DNA of 64,000 bases from Macrobrachium rosenbergii (GCF_040412425.1 NC_089777.1:32342537-32406536), one strand, 5' to 3'; positions 23,064 through 36,199 are shown, counted from the stretch's first letter. Made by a program: numbers and translations. Notes: generated by a model not told the origin, from the letters alone.

Positions 23064-23399
23064 TTACCCACACAAGTGCACTTCGTCCGTCCAAATCTGC
23101 TGATTATTATTAATAAATAATAACAGTAGTACAGCTTTTTATTTACTTCCTCCACACTATCAAAGGCACTCCATCCTCACAACATCTCCAGATTATTTTC
23201 GGTTATTCTATCCCCAGTCTTTACTGTCCCCTTTTGCCATTTTCCCCATTTGCCATCCATCAAGTGGGATTGGCCTCCTTGTCGACGTTGGTCACTAATT
23301 GGCCAATTACTGGTCACTTTAACCGACAATTTCTTGGCAAGTAAGACTCACACACGTACACTTAGACGACTCTTGTGCTTGTGCACATACGCATTCTGT

Positions 23400-23401
<2 letters not shown>
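23063..23401. other. Unclassified sequence
   Basis: Slightly GC-richer than average with no recognised feature. The 100-codon plus frame beginning at 23250 runs into CT repeats. Confidence 0.4.

Positions 23402-23436
<35 letters not shown>
23402..23436. repeat. (CT)n microsatellite
   Basis: About 17 TC units. Confidence 0.95.
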
Positions 23437-23438
<2 letters not shown>

Positions 23439-23520
23439 TCCCCCTTTATTTTACGTTCCTTGTTCTATTTTCCCCTCTATGTATCCACCTCATGCAACTC
23501 TTCCCTTCCATCCCTGCTTT

Positions 23521-23542
23521 CTCTCTCTCTCTCTCTCTCTCT
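23521..23542. repeat. (CT)n microsatellite
   Basis: About 11 CT units. Confidence 0.9.
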
Positions 23543-24031
23543 TAGTTTATGATTTTCCTTATTGGAAAACAATAAAAAAATCGTGCATTTCGATATTCTT
23601 ACAGAAAGCAATAATAAATGTCTGATAAGAATGTATGTACTTTGTTAAAATACTGAGCATGTAGCTTGCAAAGTTTTCTGTGCATTGATGTGCTTTCGTA
23701 GATGAGCCAGCATTCAAATCGTCAGGAATACATGATCAGATAAATTGTTGAATAATAACTCAAACACAGTCCTTCACTAATTAAAGAATCTTGGAATTTT
23801 CTCAGTGCATTTGATTGGAATTAACTTTTTTTTATAATACTGAAACATGTATTTCTGAACTGTAACTTTTTATACCACTGAAGGGCATGATTTCCAACTG
23901 AAACCTGATCTGGATTACGGCAAAACTGTAAAACTAAAATGCAATTCATGACAACGAAATAGCGTGCAGGAAACTCTGTCCATGAATTCGTCTTCAGGCG
24001 AGCAAGTTCGCTCTCCATGAATGGCATTGAA

Positions 24032-24033
<2 letters not shown>
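23543..24033. other. AT-rich stretch, nothing recognised
   Basis: No supported feature. Confidence 0.5.

Positions 24034-24081
<48 letters not shown>
24034..24081. repeat. (CT)n microsatellite
   Basis: About 24 TC units. Confidence 0.95.
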
Positions 24082-24084
<3 letters not shown>

Positions 24085-24331
24085 GCTTTGGTGCATCTGC
24101 TTTCCTTTAAGTAAATAGGTTTATAATAAAAGAAATCTTCGCCCTTCTCACTGTTCGATCTTTTAGATTTGTTTCTCACGCAGGAACCACCCTTTTTTGT
24201 ATTATTTTCCAAGAGTTATTTGTTCCATAATCAGTGATGTTTCGATTCTCTCTCTCGTTCTGAATCTAATTTTACGCAATAATTTTTGTACCTTAAATAT
24301 CATGTTAGATAAGTTAGGACATACACTGCAA

Positions 24332-24332
<1 letters not shown>

Positions 24333-24402
<70 letters not shown>
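24333..24402. repeat. (AAT)n microsatellite
   Basis: About 23 AAT units. Confidence 0.95.
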
Positions 24403-24800
24403 TACTGAACTGAGAAAAGAAAATAATTCTTCATCTAAAATGCTGCATACAAATTATGTTACAATTTCTTTTCCTTGTAAACTTTCAATGATCTGTCACA
24501 TTCACTAGGCGAAGATGGCCTTAGTAAGAATGATTTGAATGAGAATAACATTTTGTTTATGGTCTATCTCTAAACCCAAATATATATGTATGTGTGTCTG
24601 TATTTGTGTTCACTCATCCCCTAAATAATGTGTTATACCTTTACATTCTTGGGAAGAAAACGTGCATGCAAAAAAGACGAGACTTGAGAAAATGTGAGAA
24701 CAAGAATAAAGATAAGTCTTTACATGCGAGTTTTACCGTAAGCGAGGCAATTAGTAAAGTCTTATGTAAGGTAACCACGACCTGTATTAGGCGTCATTAT
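24403..24800. other. AT-rich stretch, nothing recognised
   Basis: No supported feature. Confidence 0.5.
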
Positions 24801-24817
24801 CTTAGATGTTAGCCAAC

Positions 24818-24914
24818 CACAGAGGAGATTCCACCAATCACGAACCTCCAATTAGGGTATGTCATGACCTAACCGGTCTCTGATTGGCCGGTCATCGTGT
24901 AAGCCGTAAGGTGA

Positions 24915-24918
<4 letters not shown>
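24818..24918 (+). promoter_or_regulatory. CCAAT-rich, TATA-like segment before a GA tract
   Basis: CACCAATCACG (24833), CTCCAATTAG (24847) and the inverted CTGATTGGCC (24881) lie within about 60 bp. They are followed by GTGATAAAAG directly ahead of the (GA)n tract. CCAAT boxes plus a TATA-like and GA-rich element is a promoter-like layout, but no transcript evidence or coding sequence follows. Confidence 0.22.

Positions 24919-24984
<66 letters not shown>
24919..24984. repeat. (GA)n microsatellite
   Basis: About 33 AG units. Confidence 0.95.
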
Positions 24985-24986
<2 letters not shown>

Positions 24987-25173
24987 GTGGAGGAGACAGA
25001 CAAAGATAATCGGTATTAAAGTAGACATACTGAAATTAATGGAAGCAAGAAGTTTTGTTAGGCATAAATAGGTTGTAAATGGAGGTGTCTCAGAACTCTC
25101 GAAAACTTAAAAAAAAAAAAATGACCATTTTTACTTGATCTTATTTAATTACTATTTTTTATGCCTTAAACCC

Positions 25174-25176
<3 letters not shown>

Positions 25177-25228
<52 letters not shown>

Positions 25229-25252
25229 TCTCTCTGTGTGTGTGTGTGTGTG
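25177..25252. repeat. (CT)n followed by (TG)n
   Basis: About 24 TC units to 25224, a short CTTCTT break, then about 9 TG units. Confidence 0.95.
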
Positions 25253-25570
25253 CTTCTTCTTCTTCCTCGTCATCGTAATTAATGGAATTTCCTACATCTC
25301 AGAAAAGACGTTCATCATTATCTATACACCCCAAAATGTCTTCCAGTTTCTTGACACTCCGCATCGAACCGCATCTCCCTTACAATCGCCTCGAAACAAT
25401 CATCTTTGGACAATTCGTGAGAAGGGCATTTTGCCAAACCCTTGTTCGGTGTTTGGTAGATAAATAGGTCCATGAGGTCCCTTCGAAGTCCCTTATAAAT
25501 CACTAGGTTCCTTTGATGAGATGATGATGTCAGTCGACGTCACTTCATTTAGGCCACGTCACCCGATAAA

Positions 25571-25573
<3 letters not shown>
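25253..25573. other. Higher-complexity segment, open on both strands
   Basis: Plus frames at 25236-25463 and 25282-25467 and a minus frame at 25503-25318 are each open for 60-75 codons, which suggests balanced composition rather than coding. It ends in CACCCGATAAAAGAAGAG, echoing the GATAAAAG-plus-GA layout near 24913. Confidence 0.3.

Positions 25574-25613
<40 letters not shown>
25574..25613. repeat. (GA)n microsatellite
   Basis: About 20 AG units. Confidence 0.95.
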
Positions 25614-25618
<5 letters not shown>

Positions 25619-26539
25619 TGGAGGCTGGGAGGAGTAACCAGATTATCATTGTTTCTAGATATCGTCAAGATGTCGCCATACCTTGTTATTATTGTACAAC
25701 CCATTATGATCCGCACCCAACTCAGACTTACAGTCTCAAGAATAGAAAACAGAAACCCCTGCTGGCATGAAGCCAGCTAAATCTAACAACGACAGTAAAA
25801 ACTAAGATTCTTACCTAGCAAACGTTTGTCTGCTACCCAAACATCTGACGTTGTTACGAGGGCGAAACTGCGATGATTATACAGACTGATGCTGCTGCCT
25901 CAGAAACGTTCTCGGCTGATTGGGCTTGATTTGGGGTGTCGGGACTTATACGCCAAGCAGGGTGGTAAACAGATCAGATGCTGTCACGGCCTTGTCTTCT
26001 TCTCGGGCGCATTCCTCGTGTCATTTTCTCCGCCGTCCTTAGTCGTCTTCTCTTTATTCTTCCTCTGAAGATGACAAAAGATGTTAACTGTGATGATAAA
26101 TGGAAATGAACAAAAAACTAATGAATAAAAGAAATTGAAGAACAGGCAATTTTTTTCCCGGTCGATTGAAGCCTTCTTAAACAGTAATTCACGTCTTCAA
26201 TGTATATCATGTCATGAGTTGCTCAGAAGATCGAAATCACGTATTGTGGCATAAGAACAGCTTCATCTAGTAAAACAATAATGGTATCAGGAACTTCAAG
26301 ACTTAGTACGCATTCCTACGTACAATTTTATACATAAAAATCATGTGATTATTTAGGGATTCAATAATATTCTACCTTAACCTCTACTGGTCCAACGTTA
26401 TACTGTTCATTAACCGCTGAACACTGAAAAATTGTCACTGTTAGTCCCTTTTGGGTTTGATATGTAAATGAATAAATTGATTATTAAGTAGCTGTTAACG
26501 TGCTAAGAAACATTTTTTATTTATTCTGACAGGTATGTG

Positions 26540-26541
<2 letters not shown>
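25614..26541. other. Mixed stretch, nothing recognised
   Basis: No supported feature. Confidence 0.5.

Positions 26542-26615
<74 letters not shown>
26542..26615. repeat. (AAT)n microsatellite
   Basis: About 24 AAT units. The poly-leucine frame on the minus strand is an artefact. Confidence 0.95.
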
Positions 26616-26616
<1 letters not shown>

Positions 26617-28451
26617 TGAAAAGAGAGCTTGGAGACCTCAAACTTCCTACAATGCTGAGCAATAAAATATCCATTCCCTGCACACACACACACACCACAA
26701 ATATCTGTTATCTAAATCTGGATCTCTCATGAAATCAAATCATTTGTTGCCTATGTCCCACCTTAGAAATCCACATATAAAATAAGGAGTAATCCTGCAA
26801 ACAATCAGACAAACAAACCAACAAACTGGATCAAAACCGGAACTTCCTTGCCTTAATTATTAATGAAGAAGAAACTAGATCAAACGTCTCGTTATTGGTG
26901 AGTGCCTCCCCAAGGTTTAGTAATTTTTGGAGGTAGTTCTTATAATAGTCTCTTGTATTTCTTGAGCCAGGTGACTTTATTTATTTGATTCATCTAGACG
27001 ACAGATCAGGCTAAGTTAATCTAGTTCGTCCATTATTGATTTTCTTGCCACTTTTTTCATTTTCTTGAGTAGTTTAATGGAATTTAAGGATTTAAAGCAT
27101 AGGAATTATTCCCTAAGTGGACTATTGGATCTAGCTAGTATCATAGATTTGCAATAAAGTGAAATATGGTCCACCGACTACTGGCCTGGATAAAAAATAG
27201 AGTACTACGTTCACTTTCATTAATTTGCTGTAAACTCTGAAACATAAATATCCATAGATATTTTCAGTGTGGATCTTGTGTGAGTTAAATTCGGTACTTG
27301 TCTCGAATATATCTTACACATGATTCATAATAAACAAAATATGCGAATAAAAATGTTTCAGACATTATAGCAAATTTGGTGACATTAGATTGAATGGTGT
27401 ACTTAATGCATTATTTCTAAGCCTAAAATGTCTTACATTTAAAATAACACATTAGAATGATAGGCTACGCTTTTCGTTTTTCAGTACGAAATTTCTTTCC
27501 ATAGATTCAGGATAATACCATTTTAGTAAAGCTTTTTTTAGTCGAATCTTCCTAAGTGTAACCTTGGAAGCATGATAATATTATATCACTTTTACGTCAT
27601 GAACCTAAAAGTTTTGACAGTTAATGGTCAGTTGTGACATTGTTTGTCGATGAAAGTTTTACTGTTTTCATATATCTACTGCCATTCTCCTACTAACAAA
27701 TTTGTTATCTATATTTCATTTAGACATCATTACTTTAAGTGTTCTCTAAGAAAGAACAGTTAATGAATGGGTATACGAGTTACTTGAAATATAGACATTC
27801 CCTCGGCAGCAGGTAGCCTAAGTCCTTTGAGGTGATTACCTGTTTTTACCGCATATTCATGAAAGATATGAATTTGGGATACTATCAAGATATGTTTAAC
27901 CACTGACATTTTTCCATAATAATAACAATACTTTCATTCAATAGTTGGTAACACAGAAATAAGGAATTCAGATACAAAGGAGAAAGTATAAACTGCAATG
28001 AGTAGATCATAACAGTAATATCACTTACAGTAATGATAATAATTTAAATAATAGTGTCTTGTTATCGTTATCATCATTATTCAAGACCACTGACTTCATT
28101 AATAAGCGTCCACAGATTAGGATGCGCATATATAAAAATAGTCTGAGAAGTTGCTGGAATAATATCAGATGTGACTAATCAAATAGATAAACAGCTTCAG
28201 CAAATAAGTAAAAAAATAAATAAACAGAAAGAGAAAACATTCTTGAAGGAGGAAGGGGAAAGCAAAGAAACCCATTGTGGCATGTCACGAAGAACTATAA
28301 GACGCTGTGAGTCTGTTCTCTGTAATGTCAAGCTGTCACGGCGTCACGTGAATCATGGCTGGAGACTTATTTAGGTGGTCACATTATTCTCTGACGCAGC
28401 TCCTCCTTCGTAAGACAAAGGTCCCGATAACATCGCTCACGGCGTTCGGAA

Positions 28452-28454
<3 letters not shown>
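26616..28454. other. Long AT-rich stretch, nothing recognised
   Basis: About 1.8 kb without repeats, RNA genes or a credible coding frame. Near 28340 GGCGTCACGTGAATC contains a CACGTG E-box. Confidence 0.5.

Positions 28455-28486
<32 letters not shown>
28455..28486. repeat. (CT)n microsatellite
   Basis: About 16 CT units. Confidence 0.95.
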
Positions 28487-28487
<1 letters not shown>

Positions 28488-28499
28488 GTTATCACCTCC

Positions 28500-29240
28500 T
28501 CCGTCATATCTCTCTTTTGAAGACTGTCCGAGAGGGCTGGAGTTGGGGTGGTATCAAAGGACAGAATTTGCCCGTATTCAGTTTCCAGATTCATTTGTTT
28601 GCAGCAAGCAACTGGAGTTGCTTTTGTTCAGCGCGGTCGCCGTGGCTCTAAAAGAATACGAGAATGCATTTGCATTTCAAATGCTTTCGGCGCTGATTTG
28701 GAATTCTCCAAAATGCCGTGTCCTTCCATAAAGGTATAAGATTTTAGGAACGTCACCCAAAAAAAAAAAGATGGAAATTGAATCGCGTGGGATTGGATCC
28801 TGCGTGTGCCACTCCCCAGGCCGCCAGATAAGGATCGACACCTGTCCATTGGGGGATTGGACTCCACTACACGTGTGTCACTTGTTTCTGATAAATGAAC
28901 TAGGCTAAATATGGAAGTATTTACGTATGCATGTTCTGTATCGAGCTTTTTCACTCGGGGAATAGGGCTGGCGATGTCCCCAACTCCCCGGGTCTCTCGT
29001 CTCTTCGCGCGTTCAACTCCAGTCGGATTTTTAATCGCTTAATCTCAGCCCCGATCCCTTCTGATAAGAAGTTTCCAATGTTTTCCCATTTAGATTTTCA
29101 TTAGCATCTCTTTAATTTGCATAGATGGATTATGCGATTGAGGCATTTTTTCTCATGCCTCGAGTCGCTTACTGGGCGTCTCTTCCAGACCAAGTGTCGA
29201 GTTTTGTACTGCAGCTCTGGCTTAGATGTAATTGTTGTTT
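28500..29240. promoter_or_regulatory. GC/CpG-richer island with two octamer motifs
   Basis: This segment stands out from its AT-rich surroundings. It contains the exact octamer ATTTGCAT twice (28668-28675 and 29115-29122), a CTGATAAG GATA-type site near 29060, and several TAAT cores at 29030-29045. The minus frame 28954-28628 (108 codons) has no recognisable domain. It could be a conserved enhancer or, less likely, coding on either strand. Confidence 0.25.
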
Positions 29241-29293
29241 AGAGAAGGCTGTATACTGTATAGCCTTCTGTAGACTGGTTAGCACTTTCCTTT

Positions 29294-29294
<1 letters not shown>

Positions 29295-29361
<67 letters not shown>
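29295..29361. repeat. (AAT)n microsatellite
   Basis: About 22 AAT units. Confidence 0.95.
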
Positions 29362-29362
<1 letters not shown>

Positions 29363-29460
29363 TGTAGACAATCTAACCTGGAAATATACAATAACAAATA
29401 TTTCCTCGAAAGGACTTGAACCACTGACGTATGATTCAACATCGTCATTACTATAAAGAT
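29362..29460 (-). mobile_element. Possible SINE fragment with AAT tail
   Basis: On the minus strand, GTGGTTCAAGTCC (29423-29411) is a B-box-like motif preceded by GATGTTGAATCATACGTCA and followed by GAGGAAATATTTGTTATTG, resembling the fragment at 14127-14160. The element would end in the (ATT)n tract read on this strand. No A box is clear. Confidence 0.35.
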
Positions 29461-30754
29461 GCAGTAGTAGTAGTATGATAATTCCATAAGTGTAGAACAA
29501 AGAGGATAGCCTGCTTATTTTTTTAGATTCTTCAGTACTCATCACGTCAGTTTATCAACCTTATCATCTACAGAGACAAAATGAACCATGAAGTAAACAA
29601 GAATGAACAATTTATTTTGTAGAAAATCAGTGGATGTGCCTTATTATATTTGCAGAGTGCTTTGACCTAAAACAGAGTGTATTATTAATATTGTGCTATT
29701 TTCTGTTTATTTCCTATCAGTTTTCTATCCTTATGTCAAAATAACCGTTTCTGATATCTGATCCTCCTCGCTGACTTCACCATTATATTAATAAGACCAG
29801 AAAAATATATTTGAAAAGAAAGCATTATTGGACACAATCAAAGAGGAAGAAAAGAAATGACAGTGCTGGAGTTACCTTGTCTAAAACTATACTGCACCTA
29901 TTTTTTCTCCAGAAAGGGCGGTTGTGAACATACAGGTTTCCAGTAACCCCTTTCGGGATGAAGTTGATAGCCCGTACTCTCCTACTTCTCCCTGGCTGCG
30001 ACCAGATCCCTAACTCTCTCCTTTAGACAACAGAAGCTAAACGGTATGCAGGAAACGGGCCCATGTGTTCCCCAGCCCACTCTGTGGAATCAACCCCAAG
30101 AATTTTCTGATATGGTGAGGTTTTTTGAGAGCTGATTTCTGGGACAGAAAGTTATTTGAAGAAATTGTCTCTCATCTGACTGCTTTAACTTCATAGTCCA
30201 TTTTTTTTTTATAGCGTCCAACGATTCTTTCTGTTCAGATTTTCCAATCTATTTTTCTGGTTTCATTAACATAACGTTAGGTCACTGTCAGAAGCGACTG
30301 TTTTCACAGAGGGACCAGATACATAAAATAGTGATAAAATAATGATAATAAAAATATACCGTGTTCTAACTGATGGCCTTGAGCAAATATATACTGCACT
30401 TCCTTTGATGTTGTGCAAAATAAATAGTTCTCTCCTGCTTGCTTCATGATTCATGTTGTCACTGAACATAAAGGCAGAAGGCAAAGGATATAAAAACATT
30501 TGACTACATGTCTGGTCTGTATTACAGCCGGTAAGTTCAGTACATGCGCGCATATACATGTATTGTTACGATCTGGTTTGACAATAAATTTTAATCAAGG
30601 TAAAAATTTTAACATTTGGCCAATATTGACCAAATGTGATTGTTTTTACACCTTAAGAGAAGGAATGAAAAATGAAGAAATAACATCCACTAACCATCAT
30701 ATATAAAAATCTCGTGCTTAATATAAATAATGAATAATGTTTTTAACACCGACA
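29461..30754. other. AT-rich stretch, nothing recognised
   Basis: About 1.3 kb with no supported gene, RNA or repeat. Confidence 0.5.
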
Positions 30755-30990
30755 ACTAGAACAATTACTTAATATAAGAGGTAATCCAAATGTAGCCAGC
30801 AAGTTGCAGTACCAGTGAATCTGCTGGAAAAGATTATTATTACGCAACTATAAAAGGAAAGTGTAGTTTTCCACTATATCCAAGGATCCCAAAGCACAGG
30901 ACTTTATTACAAAAACAGAAAGTGCCAAAAGAAACAAGTTTAAAATTTTGACTCTCGTAACATTATACAGACATAAATATATACAGACAT
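30755..30990 (+). repeat. Diverged interspersed repeat, copy B
   Basis: It matches copy A (19480-19760) in block order: CAATTACTTA, ACCAGTGAATCTGCTGG (30811), GTAGTTTTCC..CCAAGGATC (30863-30888) and TTACAAAAACAG (30907-30918). It lacks about 59 bp between the second and third blocks. TA microsatellites follow. Confidence 0.55.
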
Positions 30991-31001
30991 AAATACTTAT
31001 A

Positions 31002-31004
<3 letters not shown>

Positions 31005-31041
<37 letters not shown>

Positions 31042-31057
31042 TCTTCTTTTTTCTTTT

Positions 31058-31125
<68 letters not shown>

Positions 31126-31126
31126 T
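31005..31126. repeat. Two (TA)n tracts split by a pyrimidine patch
   Basis: TA at 31005-31039, a CTTCTTCTTTTTTC-type patch, then TA at 31062-31126. Confidence 0.93.
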
Positions 31127-32298
31127 TAAAGTATAGTGCTCCTTTATTAAGGAAATTTTTGATGCATATACACACATGTAATTGATTTTGTATTATAATT
31201 CTGCCAGACAAAACGTCCAGCTGATACAAACCTCTCAGAGGCGTTCTGTAAACAATGTCCTGAATGGATAACCACTTCCTCCTCTTAACTGTCCCCCCAA
31301 TCACTCGCCCCTCCCTGCCTCTTTCTCTCTCTCTCTCTCACTCTGTCTTTATTGTTTTTTCTTCTCCTCCCTGGTCGGTTCTCCTTTTAGTCCTTCGCCT
31401 TCTTAAGTGGGTTTCCTTAATTTGTCAATGGGTTTGGCTTCCGCTGTCATCTTAACCTAACGAGGCAGTGGTAAGGAGGGTTACACAGGGCTCCAACACT
31501 CACAGGTTGTCTGTCGGCCGAAGGATAACTACAAGGCGGCACTCAGCGGATCCTACTGCAGCCGCTGCCGCCTCTACCTCACAGGCAATGGACATTTTTT
31601 GGGCGTGTGAGAGTGTTAGGGTGATTGAGTGTGTGGGTGACTGAGTGGGTGAGTCAGTGTATGCCATCTGGCCTTTGATGCGTGGATGATTTGCAGCTTA
31701 AGCTAACCTAACTTAAAACCTAATAACTTGTTATATATAAACGGATGAATAACGTTTTCACTGGGGTAGCTTAAGGTATAATCAGCTATACATATTCTTG
31801 GAAGGTAAAATGTATTACATGTAGGGGGATATTGGAAATATAACTTTCCAGAGATTAAAATAACTTTTCGTTTTGGAAAACTTTGGATAATTATATAAAT
31901 ATGTCCATTGTTTGTTAAATCTTGAGATAAAGTAAGCTCCAAAGACTTCCCACGATAGAATACAATTTTTATTGTTTGAAACCAAATGCAAATTCAGCTC
32001 AAAAGACTCCAGCAAGACAACGACCTCGAAGAAGTCCGACCGAGCTGGGAAAAAGCGAAATGGGCCATGTGGGGTGAAATGGCCTTAATGTCCTCCATGT
32101 GGAAAAGACCAACCACCGACAGTTCACAGCCTTCATTGACTTTAACAGTCCCTTCTATAGCAGTTCACCTTCCCTCCCTCTTTTTCCCACACTTACGCCC
32201 ACACAACAACAGGCCTCATCTCTAGAGCTACTTCTCATGTGGCCAGTAACTTCTGTCCCTTGAGTCGCGCTACTGACGCCTTTTCATTATCATACGCG
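31127..32298. other. Mixed stretch with a GC-richer patch at 31480-31660
   Basis: The patch holds GCAGCCGCTGCCGCC (31558) and a degenerate GTGTGAGAGTG/GTGAGTG run (31603-31660). A short CT tract lies at 31321-31340. No gene was recognised. Confidence 0.4.
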
Positions 32299-32772
<474 letters not shown>

Positions 32773-32780
32773 ATACATAC

Positions 32781-32814
<34 letters not shown>
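32773..32814. repeat. (CATA)n-(TA)n microsatellite
   Basis: Four to five CATA units then about 11 TA units. Confidence 0.92.
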
Positions 32815-35151
32815 TATTTGTTTGTGTGAATGTAAGTGTATAATAATATTATTTGTTTGTGTTGTAAGTGTTAATTTTTTACTTTTTTTTTCTGATATCA
32901 GCCATTGTCCATTTTAGATTAATCTTATTATAAGATACTCAAAAGTTATTTTTATCAAATGTCTATGTTGTACTTATATCTTGTATACTCTACTTTTCCT
33001 TTGGTGCAAATGACTATTTGAACAAGAGAATAATGCATGAAATCGAAGAATAACTACATTTCGAAGGTGCCCAACAAAACACCTTGATGGCAAGCGAGGT
33101 CGTTCTTGATACCAAATTGACTTCATATCTTGAATTATTGAACAGGTCGGATTCACAGGATCTGTGTCGCTGTTAGGTTTTACGAATAGGTATCTGCTTC
33201 TTCACAGTTCACCTTCATAACGATTTGGGCTTTTGTTTATCTTTTCTTTTGAAATGCAGCTTCTCCCTCCCTGAAATGGATTCTGGCTTTATAGATTAAA
33301 ATCATGAATGTTTTACATATCATTGTGTATATCTTTGGGTGATGTTTACGTGTATTGGCCTTTTCATTCATCTCGTTATCTTCCACATTGATTTCTTCTG
33401 TCTGTAAAGACTTTGTAAACACAACAAAATTGTCAGAAGTTTAATAATCTTTAATAGCCTAAATTCATGTAGTTAACTCATTCACCTTGTCATAACCTAG
33501 TTCTTTCATAGAAGTAAATTTTTTTTTCTGTTACTATTTTAAATCCTTTAATTTATTCAGTCCACCCATCTGCTTATTATTTATTCCTTTCAAGAAGAAA
33601 TGGAACATTAAAGGTGTCAAAGCTAAATATCTTCAATTATCTAAATTTATTCTATTCGTTCAGCATGCTCATACATTTATCTTGTATTATCCTACAATAA
33701 CCGCACGTTAAATATGCTGACATTGTAATTCATCAATGGATATCACTGTTATTCATTCAGTTATTCACCCATCTAGTGATCTTCTACAGTGATCACATTC
33801 TGATCCTTCTGTGGCTCCTTAAAAATCCAACAGATAGGAAAGTGGTCAAGTTAATTGGAAGCAAGGGAGAACTGTATCTTTATGTAGGTTTATGGGATTT
33901 CCACTTCTATTGTCATGCTTTTCACTTGCATTTAAAGATTCTTTCCTTCTTCGGGGGAGATTTAAACAATCAGAAGAGGGCATCGCAAGTACAATGAGTT
34001 TAGTAAAGAGAATAGGTGGAGGGTTTGTTACTAAATGGGAGTATATCAAATGATAACAGACGAAAAAAAAAAAAAACTGTAGAATACCTGCAGAATGATC
34101 CACCTCAGCGGGTGGCTCTTACTGAAATGGATCTGTCCATTGCTTGAACTCGGTATTGAAAATCATGACGTCAGTTCAGAATTTGGAATGGTATATATTG
34201 TACCACAAAATTTTTTCAAGACAGGGCATTGCTCTCATACCTTGCATATGCTCCTGATGAATCTAACATTATTAAATCGATATGGAGAGAGAAGTGTAAA
34301 CTTCGACAATTGTTAAAGCAATCTAAAGCAAAAAAAATACTATTCACAATTGTCGGATACATGGTTGTGAACTCAGCCTTAGAGACAGAAGACCTTCAAT
34401 AATCATTACAAATTCGCCTTCCTAACTTATTCAAGTTTTTTTTCTAGTTTTTACACTTATCTTTCAAGTAACCAATTCGCCATCCCCTTCACCCAGTCCT
34501 TTAATTGGTTGTAACCTATCCAACAAAAGGTTAGTCTCAAGTCATTGTATCTATTGGTAATGCTATTTCATTTTAGACCTACAACCATTGTAAAGATTCT
34601 TCACCTTCCTTGACATGCTTCACAGTTAATAGACTGAACACTAGTGGCTGGTATTACAATACCAATGTCCAACGACAGATGTATGTGCTGGTCACGAAAT
34701 AAATGTCATTGTCTTTGAACACCGAACATTTATGAATGAATAAAATACACGACCGGATTCAGATTTATAGTCCTGTCAGAATATGATAAGATATCAGCGT
34801 GACAATCATATTTCATTTTTTCAATGATTTGCATGACATTGCATCTTGTTAAATAAATATCATATTGACTCGGAGACGGAAATAAATCGCAGAGTGATGA
34901 TAAGAAATATGGATTTTAGACTCCCTCATAAATCATATCTCGAAGATGACTTAATATAGACGTGTAAAACAGAATAGTATCATTCGTTGTCATGCAGTAA
35001 TTTTGTTTTTTGAAATCTGATTCTTTTTCCACATAATATCTCTGGGTCATCTTGACAAAGAATAATAAGTAAAATTAACTTTTGCCTTTTTTTTTATTTC
35101 CAAGCCTTCTTTCTTGTCAATTATTGAATTTTGCTTTTGTTTAATTTTCAG
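32815..35151. other. Long AT-rich stretch, nothing recognised
   Basis: About 2.3 kb without supported features. Open frames of 60-85 codons have no recognisable content. Confidence 0.5.
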
Positions 35152-35266
35152 GACAGTATTGTATTATCTTCCACAAGATAAGCTGCATCATCATAAATGT
35201 ATGCTACATGACGAACACTTTTATTGTTACGTAATAGACTTCACTCTGAACTTATTTCGGATATCG
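35152..35266 (+). CDS. Weak candidate internal exon (hypothetical)
   Basis: A strong acceptor-like tract (TTGCTTTTGTTTAATTTTCAG, AG at 35150-35151) is followed 115 bp later by CG|GTAAGT (GT at 35267-35268). One frame is open throughout, starting in mid-codon (phase 2) and ending on a complete codon (phase 0), and encodes 38 residues including TVLYYLPQDKLHHHKC and DEHFYCYVIDFTLNLF. I recognise no family. An open frame of this length is not rare by chance, and splice-like pairs recur in AT-rich DNA, so this is only a pointer for transcript data. Confidence 0.15.
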
Positions 35267-36068
35267 GTAAGTATCATGTTTAATATCTTTTGCTGCAGTG
35301 ATGGCTTTCACACCAAAATGTGACACCATTGCTGCTCGCACTAAGCCTCTAAGACTTGTTACAGGTTTTAAATCAAAAGCTCATCTCCTCTAGGTTCTCC
35401 ACTTTCCCCCCACCATACATTCCCATCTCCCACCATCACACCCACGCACACACACCGAAAGCATTTTTGTGTGTGTGTTCCGTTCTTTTAATTTTCTAGT
35501 CTTTCTTTCAGAAGTGTGTCATGCACGTGAGTTTCTCTAATGGCGTCAGCTACTGAATGGGCATTCGACAAGTTCGACGTTGTATAATCTCAGTATGCTA
35601 CCAAATATGTTACAATACTCAGGGTTTTTTTTTTTTTTTAGTCTTCCCATACTGTCTACTCAGTATAATCGAAGTTTCATTACATAATGTTCTTCTTCAC
35701 GTTACAGTAACGGAATGTCGTTTTGTCTCAAGTATATAATAAACGTTCATAAAATGGTCATCTTATGTTATGTTTTAAATTTGATGTCAACATTCTTCAG
35801 ATTTCAACTAGAAAAGATTCGAAACTGGATTTAATTCTTGTAGTGAGGCAAGCCGCAATTAGATACTTTAATTAATCCCTATTTCTTCATTTTTTCCTAC
35901 AATAATCTTATGTTTCATGACCTTAGGTAACTTCTCCTCACTGATTTTTTTCCCAAGATTAATAAATGCACAATTAGCTTTGTTTGGAACAGAGTGGAAT
36001 ACATAACTACTTACTGCCTCTCTAGGTGGAGCGATCTAGCTAAACGAATCAACGAGGCTAGCAGCTAG

Positions 36069-36069
<1 letters not shown>
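35267..36069. other. AT-rich stretch, nothing recognised
   Basis: No supported feature. Confidence 0.5.

Positions 36070-36135
<66 letters not shown>
36070..36135. repeat. (GA)n microsatellite
   Basis: About 33 GA units, first of three within 450 bp. Confidence 0.95.
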
Positions 36136-36136
<1 letters not shown>

Positions 36137-36196
36137 AAAGTCAAAATCTATGCCAGATTTCAAACGTTCCATTTAATGGTCATCTTATGGTCATCT

Positions 36197-36199
<3 letters not shown>

